From Polydactylus sextarius (Eukaryota; Chordata; Actinopteri; Polynemidae): a stretch of DNA of 64,000 nt. The position numbers were made by a program, and so were the translations under genes. The stretch spans positions 11,866,501 to 11,930,500 of the forward strand of contig CM028906.1 of assembly GCA_016801845.1 (NCBI GenBank), in the 5' to 3' direction. Below, piece by piece: positions 26,692 through 38,778 of the stretch; position 1 is the stretch's first letter; each line of letters begins with the position of its first letter. Under the pieces are notes generated by a model that had not been told where the DNA came from, ran no database searches, and saw nothing but the letters and a program-made list of their open reading frames with translations.

Positions 26692-29329
26692 AGCTATCTG
26701 ATCTAATTACAGGACATGTTGTTATGAAGCATAGCTCCTTTAAATATTTAAACCGTTTAATTTTTTTCTTTTTTTAACAAAAATATTTTGGTGCATAGCT
26801 GTCATGCATTCACACATATTTAGAAATATTTCTCTCTATTGATTGTTTTTATTTTTATTTATTTATTTCTCTATTTTGGTATTTTTGTTAATCCATGGTG
26901 GCCATTACTACTTCTGTTGTTTATTCCAAACAAAACAGACAATGAAAACTTTCACTTCCTCAGCAGCAGTTTCTGTAGCTACCAAAACACTGTGGACCAC
27001 ACTCAAAAAGCTCAGTGCATATCCAGGGCTTAATGACTGTATGACAAAGGCAGTAGTAGATATACTTTTATAAACTCCTGCATAAGGAACAATCTTTCTT
27101 ATACATTCAAGTGTGGAATATTTTACACCTACTACCCTCTCTTGTTGCCACAGTCATCATTCATGAATGACCACACAGCAATTTAATCTAGTTTAGGCAA
27201 ATTCAAGCATTTTCTGTCCCTTGTCACACACACACCATGGGTATATTCTTGGAAAAAAATAAAGTTTATGATCATGTGGTATTTTTCTTATTCTGCATGA
27301 GGGGAGCTGAGGAGCAGGCAGCAGATGAGAGTGAGGGAAGCAAGGAGCTACATTAGCTAAATAGAAAGCACACAGTGTCTCTTTCTTTCCTTGTAATTTC
27401 TCTCTAGACACAATCAGTTGATGCTTCCCACCTGGGCACCCCAGACACTAGTTGTCTGTATTGTTTTTCTTTTTTCATTTCTTTTTTTCAGTTATTTTGT
27501 CTGATTAGGTCTCTGCTTAGGGTGAGGGTGGGCAAAACTATGCCAGGGTGCATGTGAGGTCACTGGTATCTGAACTAATTAGGGAGATAAAGGTGTAATT
27601 TGTCTCATCCTAATGAATGCAACAAAACTAAAAGGAGAGTCAAGGGAATGTCAATCAAATAGTCTGTGCACACCCACACAGTCTTGATAAGAGGTTTATT
27701 CAGCCAGAACAAGTGAAATTACTTGTGTGATTGTAACAAAGGTGTGCAGAGGCTTTTAGTGGTTCGTTGAAGAGAAAAGCTTCATGTTAAATCAGGTCCC
27801 CTATACAGTGCAGCATACAGAGTCTCTGACAATATGATACATATTATGATGCATCAGTTATTACTCAGTATATTATGATACACTGTAATCTTTAAAAAAC
27901 AGAATCCTTAGTTCATCCAAGATACGATGATGAGACACGTGGCTCTTTGGACAAAATGGGCCATTGTCTCCCAGGATCCTTCACCTGCGCACACATAGAT
28001 GTGAAACCTATCTAAGGAGCTACCAGCCAGCTGCCAGTGGTCGCTAAGTGGCCTAAAACCCATGATGTGAACAGGACTATAAAAACCCAGCACACTGTGT
28101 TTATACCCTACTCCACTCTACTCTGCTTATTCTACTATTCTATTCTACAGGGTGTTGCCTCAAGGTAGAATTAATGTAGGTTTAATTGAATCCCATTATT
28201 TCTTAACTATTAATTTTTTTTTTAATAATTGTATATTAAGTCAATAACCATAACAGATTCTTCCACTGCCTTAACACCATCCTTTGCATAAAATCAGTTT
28301 TTATTGTAAAAATTATTTATTTTATACAATCACAGCATTCTCATCTGCATTTTCATTTTCCACAGTCTCTATAAAATTCAGCATCACTATTTTTTGTGCA
28401 TTCTGAGAACAGGAATTTTGTATCAGACAGTCATTTAATATCTGTTAACTCTACATCAGAAAGATGTCGTTTGATGTAGGCACATTTTACAAACTGCATC
28501 ACTCTTTCCAATCTCCTTGATGATCTTTGTGTGAAAGCTTAAAAGAGTCGACATGGCCGACGTCTCTGTACACTGCAGGGGTTGGTCTATTGCTTTCATA
28601 ATCAGCCATCAGTGGTAATGTTGGTAGTCAGCTAGGTTGGCAAATGCTAAATAGCATTTAGTAGTTTAGTAGCATTAATAATGCTCACTTACACTACACA
28701 AGTTAAACTGGAGTGTGGTGGGAAGTTTAAAGATGACACAAAATGAGCCATGGTCTATTATGAATTTTTGTATCAGAATTATTAACAATCAAAATGTGAT
28801 TTTCATTTGATACAGTATGACACAATGTAATATTGTGATACTCAAGTGTATCAGTATTTTGTTATACTTTATTACAGAGGTGTAATACACCAAAATACAC
28901 CAGTGTTTATGCTCACAGTCTCCTCAGCAATGGTTTTAAAGTCTTTTTGTGGTGAAGTTAGATTGATTGGATGTTTATTATTTAGTCCTGCTTACCCAGG
29001 AGAGAAAGGTTAGACAGGAGAGACAGATGTTCATTAACATTCACAGCTGTAGGGGATTTTCAGAGTCGCCATCCAACTTGCATGTATAAAGATGAGAAAA
29101 TATACCAAACAGACACTACGCGCCAACCAAACTAATGACATTTTCATATGATATACAGTACCTGTAGTAAATTGAGACAAAACTTTCGCTATTGACCTTC
29201 AAACCCATATGGGTCCAATCCTTTATGGCACCACAGAAATATCTTCTTCTGTAAGTAAAGTAAACTAGTGACATTCTTGGATCTTAATCCTGTGGTGGGC
29301 ATAGTCTTGCTATAAGATGGATTTCTCTC

Positions 29330-29510
29330 TCCCTTTACCTTTATCAATCTGTCTTTCCCAACCTTTGCATCCATCTCTCTCTCTCTCTACCTTTCCATTT
29401 ATTCCAACCTCTCTCAATCTATCTCTCTCTGTCTCTTTTACTACCATTTATCTCTCTTCTCTTTCCTCAATCTATCTTACCCCATCCTCCGTATGTCTGT
29501 CTCTCAGTGT
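29330..29510. repeat. Pyrimidine-rich (CT) tract
   Basis: Dominated by TCTC, CCTTT and ATCTATCTC words over ~180 bases. The open frame here is low-complexity Ser/Leu and not coding. Confidence 0.75.
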
Positions 29511-30689
29511 ATTAAGATGCCTCATTTGGAGCTATTCGCAGCTCCTGCATCGCGGCCTCTTGTTGGCTCCATCAAAAGTAGAGAGCATCTCATCAGCTTT
29601 GTGGAGATCAATCTGTCTGTCCTTTCCCTCCTGTTTGCATCGGTGAAGAGATTAACAGATCATTGCTCCCTCCCACTGTCTGTTTGTCCTGTTAACTCAA
29701 GACAAGAGGAGAAGGAAAAGCAGATTTAGGGTTTTGAAAGTATGACCCATTAAAAGTGAGGTTGAAAACTGAAATGTGAGCATGAAGGGGATGGCCTCAA
29801 AAATCCTGCAGATGTAACTTTTCCTATTTTGATTTGTTTTTCTACTGTGTTTCTACTAATGATTTGCAATTTCAAGTCACAAAATATGACACTGAATTTC
29901 TGTGTGTTCATTGATTTGTTTTCTCTCTTTTATCTCCTCTTCATTTTGACCTACATCTCATTATTCCCTTTAGAGTGACAGTGTCAAACTTAATATCCAC
30001 AGAATGTAGGTTGGTAGTAAATCATCTTTTTCATACGTCAGGTTTTGTGTATTCAGAGAAAATACTTTCACAATAGCCACACAGGCAATGAGCTTTTTAT
30101 CCCACTAAATTCAGCAAAAATCCATAAATATTGTACTGATGTCAAAAAAAGTGTACTAGGCATGTTAGTAAAGATGAATTGTTAGGTAGTGTCAATTTAT
30201 TACCACCAGGGGACAAGCTGAATAAGTTGCTAGTTCAGACTCCAAGACAGTTGAAATAATATAGGGTGTTGGACCTGTCATGGTGTTAACCAAACTCCAG
30301 ACTGATCCCAGGGAGGGTGTAGTAGACTGAAGAAAGCCTCTTTAACTGAGAAGACTGGGAAGCAGCAGCACATATCAACATGCCACAGCTCTAGCAGTTG
30401 CAGAAATAAAACCTTGAATGTGAGAGTGACTGTCAGGTGTTTCTGTAATTTTGTAAAAGCTGCTCAGTCTCATTTTTTTTCTTGTTATTTGTCTACTTTT
30501 ACACAAATTAAAAAAGATTATAACAAAAGAAATGTAAGGCCAAAAAGCATCAATAAGACATAATTTGAGAGGTCATATTCCAGTATAACAATATTCTGAC
30601 TTTGGCTTGGGATATAACTTAAACTACACTAGTCTGAATATGTTAAAAACAAAGAAATTTATTTTTCTTCAAAAAACAATGTGATATGT

Positions 30690-31920
30690 GTGGATCATCC
30701 CACTCAGGCCCCTAACTCAGCCCAATGTGGGTGGTTGGTCCACAGAATGGACCAGATGTGCACTCTATCCTGTTCTCAGTGTATTTCTCGAGAAAGTATT
30801 TGATAGTGTAGCTCCCTACATTCTTGAAATAATTACTTCTCCCCTCAAACAGGTATATTTCCTACTCTCCTTCAGATTGCTGTAGTGAAACCCTTATTAA
30901 ATAATTATACCTTGACAATGCAATTCTCAGTAATTACAGGCTCTTGTCCAATTGTTCCTTCCTTCATTCCAGTCAAGTTTTAGGTGTAATCACAGCGCAA
31001 ACAGACTTGGTCAAAATTGTAAATGACCTCAGATTTGCCACTGATTTAATCTATTCATATTCCTTTAAATTTAAGTGCAATCTCAGCAACTTTGATCATA
31101 AAGCTTCAATTCACCACATCCAGAAATGCGTTTCTCCATTACTGGTAGACAATATTTCATCAAGCTATATGATCACGTGTCCGCAAAATATGACTTACCT
31201 TTCAGGGTAGCCCAAGGAATATGTCAGTCCCATACTATTTTCTCTTAATATGCTTCCTCTAGGTAATATCATCAGGTAACATGATGTTATTTTAAAAGCA
31301 ATACAATTATGCATCTCCATTGAGCCAGTAGCAATTGGACCAACACTAAAGAGAGAACCCCCCTTTTTAAGGTCTCTTATCCATCATACTAATTTCCAAG
31401 TAAATAGTCTTGGTGTTGTTTTACATACCGATTTAAGTCTTACACCTAACATTATCTGAAAGTAACCCAAACTGCTCTCTTTCACCTAGGGAACATGGTC
31501 TAAGTGTGGCCATGTCTAACTAACAGGACACTGAGAAAAGTAAAACCTCTATAAAAATGGATCTTAAACAGAACTCTGTAGAAAGACTTTTAACCAAGAC
31601 CATTACTCTTGTTTTAGACAAATTTATTGGCTCGCTTTTACAATCTCAGATTCTAAGGTCCTTTTAATTACATCCTAGGCCCTTAATGGCATAGCTCCAT
31701 CATACATCTTTGACTTATTAACTGTCTGTCAACCTTGAGCCCTAAGGTAGCCATTCTCCACAAATAGTTTAGTGAAGCTGGAACTAGACTAGTAGCATTG
31801 TACATCAGATAAGAAACCTAGTGATTTGAAAAGAAACCTTAAATATACCTTTACAGAAATACTTTTAGGTAGTCCATTTTCCAGACCCTCTGAAATGAAT
31901 GTGTATTAATGTCTGTGTTC
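30690..31920 (+). mobile_element. Decayed L2/CR1-type LINE, reverse transcriptase remnant
   Basis: Read in shifting frames, the plus strand gives an ordered series of reverse transcriptase and C-terminal motifs of fish L2-like LINEs. These are FDSVAPYILEIITSPL near 30800, SNCSFLHS near 30947, TDLVKIVNDLRFATD near 31000-31045, PILFSLNMLPLGNII-like near 31235, NSLGVVLHTDLSL-like near 31400, and KALNGIAPSYIFDLL-like near 31680-31720. Many stops and indels separate them, so it cannot be active. The 5' portion (endonuclease) is absent, as in most LINE copies. The exact ends are uncertain. L2 is my best clade guess; CR1/Rex1-type is possible. Confidence 0.75.
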
Positions 31921-33918
31921 AATATTAAACATGGATGTAATTAATGTATGTAATGATAACTGATACAAAATGTTGGCATGCTGGCAGGCTGGTGGATGTG
32001 AACAGACTTAAACAGCTCATTGAATCAAATCATCTTGAAACATGAAAGCCTGCAGGTTGTTGTTGGTTTTTGAGTTGACAGAGATTGTGCTCTAACTGTT
32101 GATGAAACTCAGCCAATCCAGGAAAGTACTAATGACCTACGACTTTCTTTGTGACCCCATTTGATTCAGTTGTAAAGACAATGTATGCAATTCATACAGG
32201 TTTCTTCCTGCCAAAACAAAGTGTTAACATGACATATTGCTGTTATGTATATATTCAGTTGGTAGCTTTGGTGGATTTTTGTTGCCTTTTTTTTTAATCC
32301 ACAAAATTGAGATAATGAAAGCTCTTACTAAGCTGTAAATGCAAAACCTGTGATCACATTTTTGTTTGGATGACATATCTAGGTACAGATTACATCTTCC
32401 TACAGGGTGTAAATCAGGTCCCAGGAGCTCTGGATGATGAGCTCTGGATTCTGTGTAATTGTGGAAACATGAATGTGCTTTGAATACCTCCCTATTTAAT
32501 TCCAGGATTATGTGAATTAATATACCTTTCTGCATCTGTTATACCTCTGCTTTCAACCTACTGTGTGGGTTCCCATAGATGCTACTGACGGTGGGTCATT
32601 TAATCAGCATATCGTTCAAATAAGAACTGTGTTTGTAATCTGCACATAAAGTCAAGTTCTTTCAGCATGGACACTTGTTGGTATTGGGTTTTACCTTATT
32701 GCAACAGCTCAGAATATGAACATGGATATCCAGGCATTTGTTGTGTTGATTATTCATGAAAACACTGCTCTACTGCTCTGTAATAAAAGACTCTTTTAAA
32801 GGTTTTCTTTCTGTAACACTATATAACCATGCATTTATGGGAACCACCATTTGGTGAATAATATGTATTCAAGTCTTTAATCAGGGAGTTTTGTCCCATC
32901 AAGAGATGAAAAAAAATGAATGTCTTGTAATCAGTGGGGTCGCACTGTACACACAGGGCAAATTTATAGTTTGCATTATGCATGTTTGCAAGTGTCTCCA
33001 TAATAAGGGGTTATTTACTGTTTCTGATTCAGATTGAGATGAACCAGCATACTCATTTCACATCACTTATAAATGCAACAGATGCAGAAAGCAGTCTCGG
33101 ATACACAACAGATATATCCATGATGGAATTTGTAACAAAAATACAGGAAAAGGACTGAATATTTGGTTTTGTTTAATGACCATCCCATTTACTGACCTTC
33201 ATCTCTTCTTCCTTTTCCTATCAAGTTTTCTGGCACATTCTCACTCCTTTATATTAAAGGCTCGCTCTGCATGGGTCTTTGACCGATGAGCTTCTGTAAT
33301 TTGCTACACATCCAGCCCAACCCAGCAGTTTCAGCTTGCCTGATACAGCATGAAAACTCTTGTCACACATTAATGGACTATTGAGGCCAATTTTTTTTTT
33401 TTAAATCTCTGCTGGACTGTGTTTTTCTTAAAGTTTTGTACATCCTGTTAATGAGTAAGTTTGGATGTCGAACAATAGGGACACAATTGTGATATTTGCT
33501 AACTAGTGATGGACCTGCTAGACAATAACTAGGCCTTCTGCACTTGGATTAGTTCAGAGCACTATCTAAATAATGAGAATCAAATTCACTGTGTGAGAAT
33601 TCTGCAGTTGTAGACCTCTTGATTATCATTTGTAGAGCTGTTTCTTTCGTGAGAATGTTCTTGTTTTCATTGTATCACCCCCTTTGCTGCAATGCACTCA
33701 GCATGTGCAGATAAGATACGCACTAATTGTTAATGTCACCAGCAGGATAGATGCTAATGTGGCAAGCCCACTAATTATAAAAGACCGGTTGTTTTGCTGT
33801 ACAGGTACACAGATTGGTGAAAGTGTTGAAATGTATGTCACCAGGTTGTTGCAATACATCAAGTCTGTTTGCAGACTACTGATGGCAATGGTTTGCAGAT
33901 CAAGAATTCATTATTTAG
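31921..33918. other. Non-coding, no recognisable feature
   Basis: AT-rich sequence between the LINE remnant and the Tc1-like element. The open frames are short and motif-less. Confidence 0.5.
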
Positions 33919-34320
33919 TACACACCGTTCAGCCACAACATAAAAATCACTGACAGGGGAAGTGAATAATGTCGGTCATCTCCTTACAATGCAATGTTCT
34001 GCTGTGAAACCTTGGATCCTGGGATTCAACTGCTAAGAAATGACTCAAGGAACATGACGAGCCCAAGATGTTGACCTGGCCCAGATCTCAATCTGGGTTG
34101 AGTGTCTGTGGGATGCACTGAGACAAAGCAGATACATGAAGGCCTTGACCAACAATTAATAGAACCCAAATAATCTGCTACCAGTGTCTCAGTGCAGACA
34201 CCACAGGACCGTCCCAGAGGCAATGTGTCCATGCCCTGACAGTTCAGAGCTGTCTTGATGATACAAGAGGGTTCTCCATAATCTAATACAGGCTTTTGTG
34301 ATGTGGCTGATTGGTCCATG
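33919..34320 (+). mobile_element. Internally deleted Tc1/mariner-type transposon
   Basis: The left end (ACACCGTTCAGCCACAACAT) and right end (GATGTGGCTGATTGGTCCA) form imperfect terminal inverted repeats matching those I know from a fish Tc1-like family. Between them only the far 5' leader (GACAGGGGAAGTGAATAAT) and the 3' part of the transposase gene remain. CAGATCTCAATC then GTCTGTGGGATG (34082-34116) correspond to the segment coding the last catalytic acidic residue, here frameshifted by one base and followed by further stops. The bulk of the transposase, including the DNA-binding domain and first two catalytic Asp, is missing. The join lies near 33990, where CAATG occurs on both sides. Non-autonomous relic. 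Confidence 0.8.
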
Positions 34321-36005
34321 TTGATAATGAAACTAATGCAACACAGTTTCATCGACTAAACCCACACTGCAGGGTGTCACCACAGGTTCACATGGAGACA
34401 GATTTGGCGCAGTGGGGGCTTAGAGGGCCTTTGCAGTCAGTGCAGTCAAGATTAGATGCAGGAATCTCACCACATTTCCACAGAAGTGCTGCAATGGGGT
34501 CATCACAGCTGTCCTCCCTGCACATCATTATTCTGTGCTTTAAGTGAAAAAAATTAATATGCACTTTCGTGGAGCAGAGCACAGTTTTGAGGACCACTGG
34601 GGCTTTGTGGTCTGCAGGGTTGCAATAGTACAACCTAAATTAATGCTGTTTCAGCAACTATTACACAGCTACTAAGAAAGCAGTGTCCTGGAACTCTCCC
34701 ATTGGTCCTCACCAAGAAATATCTATTTCTCTGTGTTTAGTGGCCTAGCAGGTGCACCACCAAAGCCAGTGTCATTTCTTAAAATGTATCGAATATATTT
34801 GGACATATCACACTACAGATTAGTTAACTGCAAGAGTTGATGAATCATTGCAGTGGTGTCCCAGCAACCAAAAGTGCACACCCTCATATTCCATGACACT
34901 ATGTGTCTCTCCACTGCTTCATCTTCCTCTGTCTCAGCAACAAAGCTACAGCAGTTTTGACTAGCTCTTCTTTGTGAACAGCACTCCAGGATTTCTTTTT
35001 CTTAAACTGCTGTTACTGAAAAGAATAAGAGGGCTGGATGTAGACTAAATAATGTTAAAACCATTTCTTATTGTTCCTATTTATCCTTCTCACTCCTGTA
35101 TCTCTCTCTTTACATATATAAACACACAGAGATGACACAACACACACGCATCATCACATAGGACAGAAACAAGCCAGCACAAACACCCCCACAACATACA
35201 GCTGGTACACAATGGCCTGCTCTCCAGTACATGCGTGAATTGTCACTTCTTATTTCACTGCAGCTTGGTTTAATCTTGGCCTAAGGTGTAGAGTGTATTA
35301 AATCCACTAGAATTTGCTCTCCAATGCTTTCCTGCTTTTTTCCCAACACAAAAGCAGAGGGGCAATTTTCATATGTGTAGGCTGTGTAGGCGAGACTCTA
35401 CATATATTTCACAACATAGAAAAACAAGGACAGGGCACCATGACAGGCAGTGGACTATTCAGAATCATGTTTAAAAACGGCTCCTTTTATATTCCCAAAT
35501 ATGACTACTGAAAAGTTATATTTTCAAAGAGAACTAAGTATTTTGTGTATATTTCCACCCATATTCCTGTAAGTGTAAGTAATTCAGAATGACTTGTGTC
35601 ACAGTCATAACTTGACAAGTGCCTAGACAACCTTGCTGCAACCTGATATCTCCTTCTAGGATAATAAAATGAAAACATGCAATATACTCTTTTAATTTTG
35701 CACAGAATGATTCATTTGTCATATGTTTATTTCACTGCACCCAGACTGGATGTTTGTATTCTACCATTAATTCTTCTCAGCTTTTATATGAGAATATTTT
35801 GACATGAATTCTGAGACAACATGTTATTATAAGGGTATGAGTGACAGGAAGAGAAGCTAATAAACATAATTGTGCTTTATGTGGTGCTCTCAACACCAGG
35901 GGGTTTAAGGTGATGCAGAGTGTTAGTTACCACCTTGGCTTTCAGCACACAAACTCACACTTTGAGGGCACTATCAGCTCATTATGCCATATGCATGTGT
36001 GTGTG

Positions 36006-36042
<37 letters not shown>

Positions 36043-38460
36043 ACTGCAGTTTCCACTATGGAGGCAGTATACTGATAGTGTTGTACAGAGAACTAATGAG
36101 AACATTCTTCAAGCCCATAACCTTTACCTGAGGGACTGTGCACATTTGTTTTAGTGTGTGTGTCTGTGCACATGTACCTTTGTATATAGTGTGTCCCTTA
36201 CTGCTGCCCAATATCTTGACAGATGGGGAATAGGTTGTCATTCAAAAAGAAAAATAACAATAGGTGTTTACAGTTTGTCAGCAAATTGAATCTGTAGTGG
36301 AAAGTTTAACAAAATTTAAAAGAAAGGATTCTTTTGTTTTCTTTGTGCTGTGTCTGCTGTGTGATGAATGTCGCTACAGTCTCATGGAGTAGAACTACTG
36401 CGATGTAGTAATTATTGTCAATATTAAAGTGGTTGGTTGGCATACGATTACCTGGAGCATACTGGTATTTCACCAACAAAAGTACATGATTTCCATTTCC
36501 AACATGTAGATGTTAGTTTAGTGGGTGTGTGGGATGTATTAACGGATGCTTAAGTACATTTGGTGACCCATTTCAGCATTTGATTTGTATTTTTTAGTCT
36601 GAATAACATCATCCATGATCGATCGACTATCCTGTGCACTGCATTCACTCTCCTGCACCTCTTTGCTCTGCTAATGCTCACTAAATCTAGACTGTATGAA
36701 CAGACAGAACAGAACAACAAAGATGTATAACTCATTAGAACATGTGGAAACTGGAGGATACTGTTCACACAAGGATGACAAAAAAAACTTTCCATTATGT
36801 AAATATTCCCTGCCTTTGACAAAGAGCTTCAAAATGTGTAAAAGAAAGTGGAAACTATGTTGCGTTGGAAGGTCAGATAGACTTATATGCAGTAGATAAC
36901 ACACAGAATGCATCATCCTTCCAACAGCCGTGGAATGAATTTAGCAGCGAGACTATAAATTCACATTAATGGTTAGCAACAAGCATTATGTCTGTGCATA
37001 CCCAAAAAAAGAGTAGCAGCAGATGCTGCCCCCTATGGGCAGGTGTGTTGGTTCTTTATAAATCGCCATAAATATTACAATTCCAAATAAGTGAACATTT
37101 GTTATTGTACGCCACACGCAAACAATTCACTTTTGTGTTCTTCTCTCCTCTGCACAGGTCCATTTTTACTAGCTTATGATAGAAGCTTTTATGTTTTATT
37201 ATAACAGTAATATATGATAATTTCATTAGAAATGTTGTTCAATGCCTACAGCAAGAAGATGCTTATCAAAAAAAAACACAAGATAAAGATTTCAAAACAT
37301 TGACGATTTTGGTAATGTATTTAATAGTGACTTCCTCATCTGAGCAGAGGCGCAGCAAGAGAAGCATGATGCTGTTATATGACCACAAAAAAGTTTTATG
37401 GGAAAGTCAGGATTATTATTGATTAGGTGTAAAAAGCACATGTGTCATAGCTAGTGGTAAGAGCTGAGGCGGGCAGCACAGACATCCGCTCAGGCTGATG
37501 CAATAAAGGTACTTTAATAGAACAAATGATGAGACCATGGTGTACAGGCAGAGGGTGGACAGGCAGGCAACATGCGACAAAATAACTGAATAGAGGTAAC
37601 AGGGAGCACAGTTCGCAGTATGTACAGTACAAAGAAACACTCACTTACTGGGTCTCAATTTGCATATTTCCATACTTATACTTTCTATTCTGAGTGCATA
37701 AGTGTGTTCACACTTAGAAATATTTCAACATATAAGACATTATAAGGACTTCAATGGACTTGAACTATAAGAATATCTCCTGAGTGCTTTGTTCATTTAT
37801 GAACAAACCAGTCAGTAGCAGATATTCAAAGCAGATATTCTAATAGTCATATGATATTTTAGTGGGTATCATATGATATGATTAAGTGTCAGCCACCATT
37901 TGCAATTGTCATTTCCAGTGAGAGCACAACATGACCCTCAAAATGATAAGCAATATAGATGGAAGGACTACCATGTCAAAACTCATGCACTGAGAATATA
38001 AGTTGTACAAAGTGAAAAAAAAAAAAAAAAGATTTGAAACAACCAGGTGATATGCCCACTGACCAACGGCTACACTGGTACAAATATTGGGGATAAACTT
38101 ACACAAATGAATGTGGGAAAACTGGTGAGTAAGAGGATTTAAGAGGAAGAAAGACTGATGAAATATTACAAGAATAATTTTCCCAGAATATGACCACTGG
38201 CTTTCTTAAATTATAAACATAAAAGATAAAATAATCATATGTACAAACAATGACAAAAAAAATGATGAAACCATAATTTCCAGTATATTCTTTAACTTTA
38301 CTCTTTGCTGTGGAATAATTTACACATTGGTTTTTGATCAAAAACAACTAACAACTTCTGCTCAGCAAAAACTGTGGTATGTGAAGTGGCTTGATGAAAT
38401 GATGATTCAGCCATCATAATGGGAAACTGTATGTGAAAAAAGTGTGCTAATTAGATGTCT
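34321..38460. other. Non-coding desert
   Basis: No exon or RNA gene recognised. A TG-then-CA array lies at 35997-36037 and an A run near 38017-38032. Short open frames on both strands show no motif. Confidence 0.5.
35997..36037. repeat. (TG)n-TATA-(CA)n palindromic microsatellite
   Basis: A short TG run passes through TATA into a CA run, again giving a self-complementary core like the larger array at 16.3 kb. Confidence 0.9.
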
Positions 38461-38778
38461 GTGGAGGTTCTCATTCATCCAACTAGCCATAGTAATTTGT
38501 TGAATGTGTTTCACGTCTCATCCAACCTCTCTTCAACAACTGTCGTTACAGAAACAATAGCTTCTCAGTGACCATTAGTGACCCTAACAACCACCATCAA
38601 AACTACTTGTGACCACTAATGACTGTTGTCGATACACCTGTGAATGCTAGCTACCTGGGTCCACCCACAGAGGATAAATTCTGGGAACACACCACTCCCC
38701 ATCAGAACTGAAGAAACCTCTTGAATGAAAGGTGAAATGTATTCAACAAATTACCACAGTCCAGTTGACCCTGACTCA
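38461..38778. mobile_element. Foldback/MITE-like repeat with ~55-bp inverted ends
   Basis: Left arm 38478-38534 and right arm 38710-38767 are inverted copies at roughly three-quarters identity. They share a 14-base identical core (GTAATTTGTTGAAT) and TTTCAC. The right part (GAACTGAAGAAACCTCTTG, then GGTGAAATGTATTCAACAA, then CCAGTTGACC) matches a dispersed repeat I know from fish genomes. No coding capacity between the arms. The superfamily is uncertain. Confidence 0.65.

Larger units (their letters stand above)
22326..30680. other. Non-coding desert with simple repeats
   Basis: No exon, RNA gene or clear mobile element recognised over about 8 kb. It holds two CA arrays (26472-26512, 26653-26687), a poly(A) run near 25633-25650 and a pyrimidine-rich tract (29330-29510). 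Two patches (about 26300-26470 and 29515-29700) are less AT-rich and more complex than their surroundings and could be conserved non-coding elements. A comparative alignment would be needed to say so. Confidence 0.5.

Noticed and set aside
28060..28150. TATA-like word (CTATAAAAACC) followed by a pyrimidine-rich CTATTCTACAG acceptor-like end
   Set aside because: No exon or transcript structure can be supported around it; such words are frequent in AT-rich DNA.
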